Made by a program: the position numbers and the translations under genes. Below the pieces are notes generated by a model. It worked only from the letters and a program-made list of their open reading frames with translations. It was not told where the DNA came from and searched no databases. From contig NZ_CP069526.1 of the NCBI RefSeq assembly GCF_016889705.1, positions 1,054,001-1,118,000 of the forward strand: 64,000 nucleotides of DNA, in the 5' to 3' direction. Every line of letters begins with the position of its first letter. Position 1 is the first letter of the stretch. The stretch is from Amycolatopsis sp. FDAARGOS 1241 (GTDB lineage Bacteria > Actinomycetota > Actinomycetes > Mycobacteriales > Pseudonocardiaceae). Shown piece by piece: positions 44,276 to 51,870 of this stretch.

Positions 44276-44850
44276 TACCGCACGGTAGCGGGGCGTGCTG
44301 CGCTGAGCAGGCCCGCGGCGGCGGCCGCCCACAGCGTGAGGGCACCGCCGAAACTCGGGAGCGCGAGCCACGCCCACGACTGGCCTGCCGCACCGAGCAC
44401 GACGGCGAGGACCGCGATCGCGGTCAGCCCCAGCGCCAGCGGGAGGAACCGGCGGGAGCCGAAGATCCCGACGAACGGGAGGAAGTGCAGGCCGACGCAC
44501 AGAAGCACCCAAGCCGGTACTGCGGCGGGCTTGTGCAGCACGCTTTCGAGGACTCGCGCGCCCGCGACGATCGCGGCCACCATCGCGACCACCGTGATGC
44601 CGTAGCGCCGGCTGAACGGGCTGCGCCCGCCGCCCGCACCGACGGGCAGTTCGGGCAGCCGTCGTCCGATGAGGACCACCCACGCCGTGAACGCGAGCAC
44701 GACGGCCACGTCGAGTCCACGGAGGACGGCTGTCGCATCGGGAATCGTCGTTGCCCCAGCGAACCACCACCCGGCTCCGAAGAGGACACCGAGCGCCGAA
44801 CTGACCAGCAGCGTGACCAGTTGTTCGCGGGTGAACGTTTCTTCCGCCAT
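44275..44850 (-). CDS. Five- or six-helix membrane protein, unknown
   Basis: 191 residues starting MAEETFTREQLVTLLVSSALG at ATG 44850 after GGGGG. Several hydrophobic segments are evident (GVLFGAGWWFAGA, LDVAVVLAFTAWVVLIG, ITVVAMVAAIVAGA, PAWVLLCVGLHFLPFVGIF, LALGLTAIAVLAVVLG, LTLWAAAAAGLLSA). No recognised transporter motif. It is translationally coupled to the amidohydrolase downstream. Confidence 0.8.
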   Translation of the reverse strand: MAEETFTREQLVTLLVSSALGVLFGAGWWFAGATTIPDATAVLRGLDVAVVLAFTAWVVLIGRRLPELPVGAGGGRSPFSRRYGITVVAMVAAIVAGARVLESVLHKPAAVPAWVLLCVGLHFLPFVGIFGSRRFLPLALGLTAIAVLAVVLGAAGQSWAWLALPSFGGALTLWAAAAAGLLSAARPATVR

Positions 44851-45059
44851 GCTGCCCCCAGCATCGTTGATCTTGCCCGAACTTACCCATGGACGTCGGT
44901 CAGAGGGGCCAAACCGCAACACTCTGAGCACACTTCGTGACTCCTGAGCCTTCTAAGGGGTGAAGGCGTTGGGGCATTCGATGTATCCGCCGCTGCGCCG
45001 TAGCATCTTGTGTAGTGGAGCAGCTGGGTGAAAACTCGGCTGAAGGGGAGGGGATCCGA

Positions 45060-45551
45060 ATGGTGAACAAGAGCAGGGCGGGGTTGGCGGACGACTACCT
45101 CACGCGTCAGCAGCGAGCATTGGCTGACGCGGTGGAGGCCGACGGCGGGGCCGGCGACGGGGGTCGCAGCTTCCGGCTCGCCGAGCACCTCGCCGCCGAG
45201 GGCGGGGTGCACCGGTCCGATGTGCTCGCCGCGACCGCGCTCTTCCTGGCGTACACGGCGTTCCGGGAGGGGAACTTCGATGCGGCGCTGGGATTCGCGC
45301 GGCGGCTGCGGGGGCTCGACCCGGACAGCGTGCAGCTCGTCTTCCACCTGGTGCGGCTCGAGGTCGGGCGGGAGCAGGGCTGGCTGCCTCGGCCCCAGTA
45401 CGACGAACTCATGGCGTACGCGTGGCGGGAGAACCGTCTCGACCTCGCGCTGCGCGCCGGGGACATCCAGGCGCGCGACGTCGACCAGGGTCAGTCGCCG
45501 ACGGGGTGGTGGGCGCAGCTGGAGCGGAACCTCTGCCCGCTCCTGGCGTGA
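45060..45551 (+). CDS. Hypothetical helical protein
   Basis: 163 residues from ATG 45060 (GGGGAGGGGATCCGA before it). RQQRALADAVEADGG, SDVLAATALFLAYTAFREGNFDAALGFARRLRGLDPDSVQ looks like a tetratricopeptide-type helix pair, followed by an acidic and Trp-containing end. No family recognised. Convergent with the cupin gene. Confidence 0.7.
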   Translation: MVNKSRAGLADDYLTRQQRALADAVEADGGAGDGGRSFRLAEHLAAEGGVHRSDVLAATALFLAYTAFREGNFDAALGFARRLRGLDPDSVQLVFHLVRLEVGREQGWLPRPQYDELMAYAWRENRLDLALRAGDIQARDVDQGQSPTGWWAQLERNLCPLLA

Positions 45552-45561
45552 ATTCCGTTGT

Positions 45562-45975
45562 TCAGGCTTGGTTCTCCGGCGCATTCCGCGCCATGAACGC
45601 GGCGGCGTCGCCCTGTGACGGGTCCACGAAGACCACGTCGTCGGGGCGGCGCCGCGGCACGTCCACCGACAGGACCACGAGCGGGTGCTCGGAGATGTGC
45701 GGGAAGCCGTGCACCTTGGTCTTCTCGAAGTGCAGCAGCAGGCCCGGGCGGGCCTCGAACTCCTCGCCGTCGAGGTGGAAGGTCCCGCGGCCGCTGAGGA
45801 CGTAGAGGTGCTCGTCGCACTCGCGGTGGAAGTGCAGCGGCAGATCGCGGTAGATGCGGAAGATCCGTGCGCTCGCGGTGGGTTTGTCCACGAAGTACTC
45901 GTCGACCAGCATGGTGTCGGCGGTGCCGGGCAGGTTCGCCATCGCGGCGAGGACATCGAAGACGTTGTCGCTCAC
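45562..45975 (-). CDS. Cupin-domain protein
   Basis: 137 residues with a single cupin barrel: motif 1 LPLHFHRECDEHLYVLSGRGTFHLDG (H-x-H...E, about 46-66) and motif 2 PGLLLHFEKTKVHGF (His). Probably binds a metal ion; the activity is unknown. It ends 11 bp from the convergent hypothetical gene. Confidence 0.85.
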   Translation of the reverse strand: MSDNVFDVLAAMANLPGTADTMLVDEYFVDKPTASARIFRIYRDLPLHFHRECDEHLYVLSGRGTFHLDGEEFEARPGLLLHFEKTKVHGFPHISEHPLVVLSVDVPRRRPDDVVFVDPSQGDAAAFMARNAPENQA

Positions 45976-46565
45976 GGGTCAGCTCCCATCGATGTGCTCG
46001 GAAAGTTCTTTCAGTTTGGTCCCTGGGGGTGTGTGCGTCGCCTCGATCCAGGGGATGCCGTGGTCTTGGGTGGAGTTGTGCCGGAGTGGTTGGTTTTCCG
46101 CTGGTCCACTGCCGGGTTGCCTAGGTCCGCTGAAGGTGAAGATCGTTTGGCTTTTGGGGATGGTGCGGGTTGGGATCGGGCGGCTCGTCGCGCTGGCCGC
46201 GACCTTGCGCCCGGAGTGGTGGAGGGGGGCACCCCGATTTTTATTGTGACGACGGTCTGGATCACCTTGTCAAGGCTGGAAAGCGTGCCTTGACAAGGTG
46301 ATCCAGACCGCGTGCAAGGCGGGGATCCGGGGTGTGGGGTGGTCGCTGAGTGCGGGGTTCCGTTGGGTTCTTGGCCGGCGGTTCGGGGTGCGGGCGGGGG
46401 CTGGGTGCGTGGCCCGATTGGGTTGTTGGCGGCGGATTTTGGGGTGCAGGGGCGTGTCGGCGGCAGAAGGAACCGGTGCGGGTCGGGGAGGCCTGGGTAC
46501 ACGGGCCGTTGCGCGGTTGGGTTGTGGGCGGCGGCGGTTGATCGGGAGTTGTGGAGGAGGTGAGC
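45976..46565. other. Gene-free island with hairpin element
   Basis: 590 bp without a supported gene, G/T-rich on the strand shown. It contains the best full copy of the 105-bp element (46230-46334). Confidence 0.65.
46230..46334 (+). repeat. 105-bp dispersed hairpin element, copy C (full length)
   Basis: Runs from CACCCCGATTTTT to GGATCCGGGGTG. At its core is a perfect 23-bp inverted repeat (46254-46276 and 46287-46309, beginning GGTCTGGATCACCTTGTCAA) with loop TGGAAAGCGT. The inner arm TTGTCAAGGC and loop are shared with copy D; the outer arm is not, yet both copies stay self-complementary. Confidence 0.85.
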
Positions 46566-47192
46566 GTGGTCGAGGTCCGGATTGCCGCTGAGGCTGATCT
46601 CGAGGGGGCGATGTCGTGCTGGCGGGAGGCCAACGTGGCGCGCGGGAAGGCGCCGGGATCGGCGCGGGTCGGGCGGGTGCGGGAGAAGCTAGCGGATCCG
46701 GCGGCGGTGGTCCTCGTCGCGGTGAGTGGTGGGGTGGTTGTCGGGATGGTGGTGGCCGAGGAGGGCCGGGCGGGCGACGGGGGTGGGCCGGTCGAGCCGG
46801 GGCTGTGTCACGTGTCGATGGTGTTCGTGCGGCCGGAGTGGTGGGGGCGAGGCGTCGGGACGGCGGTGCTCGGGGCGTTGCGGGAGCGCGCGGCGGGGCT
46901 CGGGTATGGGCGGCTGCAACTGTGGACCGGTGCCGCGAACCAGCGGGCGCTGGGGCTCTACCGCCGGGTGGGGTTTCGGGCGAGTGGGCGGAGCAGGGAG
47001 ATTCCCGGGGTCGGGGCGGTCGTGCACCTGGAGTTCCCGTTGAGTGACACGACCCACGCTTCTCTTGACCACCAGACCTTGCCCATAGCAAGTTTTGCAC
47101 CATGCAACACTCCCAGCTCGACGGAATCGACGGACTCCACGAAACCGGCAGAAGCGACGAGACCGCCGAACTCGAGGCGCTGGAGCGGTTGA
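46566..47192 (+). CDS. GNAT-family N-acetyltransferase with odd C-terminal extension
   Basis: 208 residues. The GNAT domain fills the first 155 (VEVRIAAEADLEGAMSCWRE, motif A CHVSMVFVRPEWWGRGVGTAVLGAL, then QLWTGAANQRALGLYRRVGFRASG). The last about 45 residues are Ser/Thr/Pro-rich and overlap the MarR gene by 91 bp; a shift of one frame at VHLEFPL would give an immediate TGA, so the ancestral stop may have been lost by an indel. GTG 46566 follows GGAGGAGG. Confidence 0.82.
   Translation: MVEVRIAAEADLEGAMSCWREANVARGKAPGSARVGRVREKLADPAAVVLVAVSGGVVVGMVVAEEGRAGDGGGPVEPGLCHVSMVFVRPEWWGRGVGTAVLGALRERAAGLGYGRLQLWTGAANQRALGLYRRVGFRASGRSREIPGVGAVVHLEFPLSDTTHASLDHQTLPIASFAPCNTPSSTESTDSTKPAEATRPPNSRRWSG
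47078..47107. promoter_or_regulatory. Two inverted repeats over the MarR gene start
   Basis: CTTGC-N5-GCAAG (47078-47092) and TTGCA-CCA-TGCAA (47095-47107), the second covering the ATG. A TTGACC box lies at 47065. The likely function is autoregulation of the MarR-ClC operon. Confidence 0.45.
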
Positions 47193-47614
47193 CGCGGGTG
47201 CTCGTCGCGGTGGCGTGGGACAGTGCGCACGCCGCGCCGAGGGGTGTGACGTTTCCGCAGGTGCGGTTGCTGTTGGTGCTGGAGAGCCTGGGGCGGGTGC
47301 CCAGCGCGCGGGTCGCGGAGGCGATGGGGGTGAACGCGTCGTCCGTGACGAGGCTGGCCGACAAGCTCGAGGCGCATGGTTACGTCGAGCGGGGCGAGGA
47401 CGAGCACAACCGCACAGTGGTCACCATCGAGGTCACCAAGGCCGGCCGCGAGGTCGTGAAGGGTGTCCTCACGCGGCGGCACCAGGCGCTCGGGGACCTC
47501 CTTTCGCAACTGGCGCCCGAGGACCGCGCGCAGGCCAGCGCGGCCGTACGGAACTTGCTCGCGGCGGCCGAGCACGCGCCCACCGTCTCGGCGGCCGGGC
47601 CGGGCCGGCTGTGA
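47102..47614 (+). CDS. MarR-family transcriptional regulator
   Basis: 170 residues: LEALERLTRVLVAVAWDSAH helix, winged helix with RVAEAMGVNASSVTRLADKLEAHGYVERGEDEHNRTVVTIEVT (about 68-112) and C-terminal dimer helices. ATG 47102 has no Shine-Dalgarno and lies within a palindrome, consistent with a leaderless, self-regulated transcript. Its stop overlaps the start of the chloride channel gene, which it presumably controls. Confidence 0.85.
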   Translation: MQHSQLDGIDGLHETGRSDETAELEALERLTRVLVAVAWDSAHAAPRGVTFPQVRLLLVLESLGRVPSARVAEAMGVNASSVTRLADKLEAHGYVERGEDEHNRTVVTIEVTKAGREVVKGVLTRRHQALGDLLSQLAPEDRAQASAAVRNLLAAAEHAPTVSAAGPGRL

Positions 47615-49206
47615 CGGCGCCGGGGCGGGCCGCCCACCTCGGCGACTTCAACGTGCGGCCGCGAATGCTGCTGATCACCGCGTTCGCGCTGTTCGTGGGG
47701 GCGGCGAGCGCCGTCGCCGCATTCGCGTTGCTCAAGCTCATCGGGTTGATCACGAACCTCGTCTTCTACCAGCGCATCGCGACGGACCTGGTGGCGCCGG
47801 GCGCGGTGCACCACCCGTGGTGGCTCGTGGTGGTCGCGCCCGTGGTCGGCGGGCTCGTCATCGGGCTGATGGCGCGCTACGGCTCGGAGAAGATCCGCGG
47901 CCACGGCATGCCCGAGGCGATCGAGGCCATCCTCACCGGCGAAAGCCGCGTCGCGCCGCGGGTGGCGGTGCTGAAGCCGGTGTCGGCGGCGGTCAGCATC
48001 GGCACGGGCGGGCCGTTCGGCGCCGAGGGCCCGATCATCATGACGGGCGGCGCCGTCGGCTCGATCCTGGCTCAGCTGCTGAAGCTCTCCGCCGACGAAC
48101 GCAAGACGCTGCTCGTCGCCGGATCCGCGGGCGGCATGGCGGCGACGTTCAACGCGCCGCTCGCCTCGATCCTGCTCGCGGTCGAACTGCTGCTGTTCGA
48201 ATGGCGCCCGCGCAGCCTCGTGCCGGTCGCGGCGGCCGTCGCGGTCAGCACGGTCCTGCGGGGCTTCCTGCTCGGCACCGGACCCGTCTTCGGCGTGCCG
48301 GCTGCCCCCAGCACCGGCCCGCTGGCCGACGGCCTCGCCCTCATCCCGGGCGTCACCGGCGGCCTGCTCGCCATCGGCGCGACCGCACTCGTCTACTTCG
48401 CCGAGGACATGTTCGGGCGGCTGCCCGTGCACTGGATGTGGTGGCCCGCGATCGGCGGCTTGATCATCGGCGTCGGCGGTCTCCTCGAGCCCCACGCGCT
48501 GGGCGTCGGTTACGACGTGATCGACCAGCTGCTCACGGGGCAGGCCACGGCGCAGTTGATCGTCGGCATCCTCGTGGTCAAAACGCTGATCTGGGCGCTG
48601 TCTCTAGGCTCCGGTACTTCCGGCGGGGTGCTCGCGCCGGTGTTCATGATCGGCGCCGCGCTGGGTGCCGCCGAAGGTGGCCTGTTGCCGCACATCGCGC
48701 CCGGGTTCTGGGCGACGTGCGGGCTCGCCGCGGTGGTCGGGGGCGTCATGCGTTCGCCCCTCACCGGCATCGTCTTCACGCTGGAACTGACGCACGCGTG
48801 GAGCTACCTGCTGCCGCTGGTCGTCGCGTCGGTGTCGGCGTACGCGTTGTCGGTGCTGCTGCTCAAGCGGTCGGTGCTCACGGAGAAGATCGCGCGCCGC
48901 CGCCTGCACCTCACGCGCGAGTACACCACCGACCCGCTGGAGACGTTCTTCGTCCACGAAGTGATGACTCCCGGGCCGGCCGAGCCCGCACGCGTCACCG
49001 CCTTCCCCGACGAAACGCTGCGCGAGGTCGCGAACAAGCTCGCGCTCGGCCACGTCACGCGCGCCAGGGTCGTCGAGCGCGACGACCCGGAGAAGGTTCT
49101 CGGCGTCGTCACGCTCGCACAGTTGCTGCACGCGCGGCGGCGCGATCTGCACGAGGAGCACCACCGCGAACGCGTCCTGCTGACCAAGGTGGTGGTGCAG
49201 GACTGA
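47611..49206 (+). CDS. ClC-family chloride channel/transporter with CBS domain
   Basis: 531 residues with about 10-11 membrane helices. Filter motifs: GHGMPEAIEAIL, TGGPFGAEGPIIMTGGAVGS (with the gating Glu) and LGSGTSGGVLAPVFMIGAALG. After the membrane part comes a cytoplasmic segment (VHEVMTPGP..TAFPDETLREVANKLALGHVTRARVVE..VLGVVTLAQLLHA) resembling a CBS domain pair. It moves Cl- by channel or H+-coupled exchange. GTG 47611 overlaps the MarR stop. Confidence 0.92.
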   Translation: MTAPGRAAHLGDFNVRPRMLLITAFALFVGAASAVAAFALLKLIGLITNLVFYQRIATDLVAPGAVHHPWWLVVVAPVVGGLVIGLMARYGSEKIRGHGMPEAIEAILTGESRVAPRVAVLKPVSAAVSIGTGGPFGAEGPIIMTGGAVGSILAQLLKLSADERKTLLVAGSAGGMAATFNAPLASILLAVELLLFEWRPRSLVPVAAAVAVSTVLRGFLLGTGPVFGVPAAPSTGPLADGLALIPGVTGGLLAIGATALVYFAEDMFGRLPVHWMWWPAIGGLIIGVGGLLEPHALGVGYDVIDQLLTGQATAQLIVGILVVKTLIWALSLGSGTSGGVLAPVFMIGAALGAAEGGLLPHIAPGFWATCGLAAVVGGVMRSPLTGIVFTLELTHAWSYLLPLVVASVSAYALSVLLLKRSVLTEKIARRRLHLTREYTTDPLETFFVHEVMTPGPAEPARVTAFPDETLREVANKLALGHVTRARVVERDDPEKVLGVVTLAQLLHARRRDLHEEHHRERVLLTKVVVQD

Positions 49207-49243
49207 CCGGCCCGGCGTGAGCCGTGATCACGGCGGTGTGAAA

Positions 49244-50236
49244 ATGATCCACGTGGGTTCGCAAGCGCTGCGACGCTGGTCGCCCGGCTGGATCGTCGTC
49301 ACGATCGTCCTCGTGCTCATCGCGGTGCCGGCCAGCGTGTTCGGCTACAACACGCTGACGGCGGGTGCGCACGAGGAGGAGCACACCGTCTCCCCGGCGT
49401 ACTTCGCCGACGTCTCGTCGTTCCCGGTGGCCCCGCCCCCGCCCGCCGCGCAGCCGGGCGGGTCCGCCGGCACGTGGCGCATCGACTGCGGGCGCGACGA
49501 ACGGGGGCAGCACAACTCCGACAACGTCGTGATCAGCCCCGGCGTCGCGGGCGGCGCGCACCACTTGCACGACTACGTCGGCAACGTCTCCACCACCGCG
49601 TTCTCCACCGACGACAGCCTCGCCGCGGCCGCCACGACGTGCCAGGCCGGCGACAAGTCGACCTACTACTGGCCCGTGCTGCGCCTCCCGCGCGGCGACG
49701 CGCACCAGACCGTGTTCGGCCGGATCCTCGTGCCGGACTCGGTCCTCATCGAGTACCAGGGCAGCCCGGTCACCAACGTCGTGCCGATGCCCCGCTTCCT
49801 ACGCGCCAATACGGGCAACCCGCACGGCTACACCCAGGGCGGCGTGGCCACCGACCACGTGCAGTGGACGTGCTCGGGCTCGCGCGACCACGTGGGGCGC
49901 CAGTACCCGCGTTGCCCCGCCGGCCAGCAGGTCGTGCGGCTGTTCGACTTCCCGAGCTGCTGGAACGGGCGGACCACCGACAGCGCCAACCACAAGTCGC
50001 ACCTGGTCTTCCCGGCGCCGAACGGCGCGTGCCAGGCCGGCACGTTCGCCGTGCCGCGCCTGCACCTGGAGATCTCGTACGCGGTCCCGGCGGGCGCGGA
50101 GTACGCGATCGACTCGTTCCCCGAAGAGCTCAACAACCCCGTCTCCGACCACGCCGATTTCATCGACGTGATGCCCGACTCGCTGATGGACCAGGTCGTC
50201 GAGTGCGTGAACGGCGGGAGGCGCTGCACCGCCTGA
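49244..50236 (+). CDS. DUF1996 domain protein, membrane-anchored
   Basis: 330 residues: an N-terminal signal/anchor (WIVVTIVLVLIAVPASVFGY), Pro-rich spacer, then a secreted domain with HLHDYVGNVSTTAFS, YYWPVLRLP, DHVQWTCSGS, FDFPSCWNGRTTDSANHKSHLVFP and LHLEISYAV, the DUF1996 signature with conserved His, Trp and Cys. Occurs in actinomycetes and fungi; the activity is not known. Lies just upstream of the sigma factor operon. Confidence 0.87.
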   Translation: MIHVGSQALRRWSPGWIVVTIVLVLIAVPASVFGYNTLTAGAHEEEHTVSPAYFADVSSFPVAPPPPAAQPGGSAGTWRIDCGRDERGQHNSDNVVISPGVAGGAHHLHDYVGNVSTTAFSTDDSLAAAATTCQAGDKSTYYWPVLRLPRGDAHQTVFGRILVPDSVLIEYQGSPVTNVVPMPRFLRANTGNPHGYTQGGVATDHVQWTCSGSRDHVGRQYPRCPAGQQVVRLFDFPSCWNGRTTDSANHKSHLVFPAPNGACQAGTFAVPRLHLEISYAVPAGAEYAIDSFPEELNNPVSDHADFIDVMPDSLMDQVVECVNGGRRCTA

Positions 50237-50278
50237 CCGCGTCTCCCACTGTGGCGTTGGTCACGGTTCGGTATCCAC

Positions 50279-50306
50279 TGAACTGACTCCCGCTCGCCAT
50301 CCGTGT
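50279..50306 (+). promoter_or_regulatory. ECF promoter of the sigma/anti-sigma operon
   Basis: TGAAC-N17-CCGTGT, identical in both boxes and in spacing to the site before the lipoprotein gene at 51786. It resembles the SigL-type motif TGAACC...CGTgt. It suggests autoregulation. Confidence 0.6.
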
Positions 50307-50363
50307 GCCCCTCGTGGAGGTGAGGAGATCCCGCACCCGCGGGACTCGGGAGGGTGGTAGCGG

Positions 50364-50909
50364 ATGGCCGGGTTGAGGACCCGTCATCGCCAGCAGGTCG
50401 CCGACGAGGCGCTCGTGCGCTCGCTGTTCGAGGAGCACGGCAAGGCGATGCTGGCGTACGCCACGAGGCTGCTCGGTGATCGGGCGGCGGCGGAGGACGT
50501 CGTGCAGGAGGCGCTGGTGCGAGCGTGGCGGCACCCCGACAGCCTGGTCAACGGCAAGGGCTCGGTGCGCGGCTGGTTGCTGACCGTCGTGCGCAACCTC
50601 GTCACGGACAAGGTCCGGGCGCGGGCCGCGCGCCCGACGGAAGTGGCCGAGTCGCCGACCACGGTGCCGGTGGCGCGCGACCACTCGGACCAGGTAGTGA
50701 ACTCGATGGTCGTGCTGGCCGCGCTCGACGACCTGTCCGCGGAGCACCGCGAGGTGCTGGAACACGTGTACCTGCACGGCAGAACGGTCGGGGAGACGGC
50801 GGAAAGACTGGGGATTCCCCCGGGCACGGTGAAGTCGCGCTCGTACTACGGGCTGCGGGCTTTGCGTGAGCAGTTCCGGGCGCAGCGACTCGGAGTGGGG
50901 GCAGTTTGA
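50364..50909 (+). CDS. ECF RNA polymerase sigma factor, SigL-like
   Basis: 181 residues: region 2 (LFEEHGKAMLAYATRLLGDRAAAEDVVQEALVRAWRHP, about 22-59) and region 4 (AALDDLSAEHREVLEHVYLHGRTVGETAERLGIPPGTVKSRSYYGLRALRE, about 118-167), separated by a short linker. It directs polymerase to TGAAC/CGTGT promoters, inferred from the repeated motif here. Its stop overlaps the anti-sigma start. The order sigma, ZAS anti-sigma parallels mycobacterial sigL-rslA. Confidence 0.9.
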   Translation: MAGLRTRHRQQVADEALVRSLFEEHGKAMLAYATRLLGDRAAAEDVVQEALVRAWRHPDSLVNGKGSVRGWLLTVVRNLVTDKVRARAARPTEVAESPTTVPVARDHSDQVVNSMVVLAALDDLSAEHREVLEHVYLHGRTVGETAERLGIPPGTVKSRSYYGLRALREQFRAQRLGVGAV

Positions 50910-51619
50910 TGAGCACTTCGCACAGCCACCGGTTCGACCTCGAGGCCTACGTGGCCGGTGAGGCGGGCACAGCCGACCAGCGGGACGTCGAACAGCACCT
51001 GACGACCTGCGCGGAGTGCCGGGAGGAGGTGGAGTCATTGCGTGAGATGCAGGAGTTCCTCGGGGCGTTGCCCCCCGAAGCGCTGCTCGACGGGCCGCCG
51101 GACGACGCGGACCTGCTGCTGCAGCGCACCCTGCGGCAGGTCCGGGCGGAATCGGCGGGGGCGCGGGGGCGAGGCCGGATTCTCGCCGCGTCGGCGGCCG
51201 TCGTGGTCGCCGCGGCGGCGCTGGGTGCGGGCGTGCTCGTCGGGAAGTCGGGCGGTGGTGAGCCCGGCACGGCCGTCGCCGCGCCGCCGGTGTCCGCGCC
51301 GGCCACGGTGGCACCCGGGACCCGCTTCGTGACGGCGGAGTCCGCCTCGGGGGCGCACCTCACCGTGGGCGTCACGCCCGCGGTCGGCTGGATCCGGCTG
51401 AACGCGTCGGTCACCGGCGTGCCGGCGGGCGAGAAGTGCCGGCTCGTGGTGGTCGGCAAGGACGGCAGCCGCGAGATCGCCGGCAACTGGCTGGTGTCGG
51501 ACAAGGCCGCGGTCGACGGCGTGAACCTCGACGGTTCGGCCCTGGTCGACCCGGGCAACGTGGCCTCGGTGGTCGTGGAGAACACCGACGGGCACCAGTT
51601 CGTGTCGGCCTCGCTGTAG
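50909..51619 (+). CDS. Zinc-binding anti-sigma factor (ZAS, RslA-like), membrane-bound
   Basis: 236 residues: cytosolic zinc anti-sigma domain with H30-x3-C34-x2-C37 (HLTTCAEC), one transmembrane helix (ILAASAAVVVAAAALGAGVLVG, about 92-113), and an extracytoplasmic domain (GAHLTVGVTPAVGWIRLNASV..VVVGKDGS) of the anti-sigma-K type. It holds the sigma factor inactive until a redox or envelope signal releases it. ATG 50909 overlaps the sigma stop codon. A terminator follows. Confidence 0.9.
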   Translation: MSTSHSHRFDLEAYVAGEAGTADQRDVEQHLTTCAECREEVESLREMQEFLGALPPEALLDGPPDDADLLLQRTLRQVRAESAGARGRGRILAASAAVVVAAAALGAGVLVGKSGGGEPGTAVAAPPVSAPATVAPGTRFVTAESASGAHLTVGVTPAVGWIRLNASVTGVPAGEKCRLVVVGKDGSREIAGNWLVSDKAAVDGVNLDGSALVDPGNVASVVVENTDGHQFVSASL

Positions 51620-51627
51620 GCCCCCCG

Positions 51628-51679
51628 GGGCGCTGCCCGTTCGTCCGGTGTGGACCGTACGAACGGGCAGCGCCCTTTT
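51628..51679 (+). terminator. Intrinsic terminator of the sigma operon
   Basis: A 17-bp stem GGGCGCTGCCCGTTCGT/ACGAACGGGCAGCGCCC with a 14-nt loop followed by TTTT. Confidence 0.9.
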
Positions 51680-51760
51680 GCGTGCGGCGGCTGCCGGTCC
51701 GTCCAACGTGGACGGCACGATCGGGCATTGCTCCGCGGTGCTCAGCAAGCAGTTCCTGGT

Positions 51761-51776
51761 TGTGACCGGCGTCACT
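51761..51776. promoter_or_regulatory. Crp-like palindrome before the lipoprotein promoter
   Basis: TGTGA-N6-TCACT; core GTGACCGGCGTCAC differs from the 40994 site by one base. Its end lies 9 bp before the -35 box of the ECF promoter. Confidence 0.45.
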
Positions 51777-51785
51777 GATCTTCGG

Positions 51786-51813
51786 TGAACCCTCACAGGG
51801 AGCACACCCGTGT
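51786..51813 (+). promoter_or_regulatory. ECF promoter of the lipoprotein gene
   Basis: TGAAC-N17-CCGTGT, same boxes and spacing as at 50279. It makes the lipoprotein a likely target of the adjacent sigma factor. Confidence 0.6.
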
Positions 51814-51870
51814 ACCGGTCGTCAAAGGCTCGCCGCTCCGGCAGCCGGCTTTCACAGGGAGAAACGCGAA

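Noticed and set aside
42278..44605. 775-codon + strand frame
   Set aside because: Antisense to the amidohydrolase, which has all metal-binding motifs on the minus strand.
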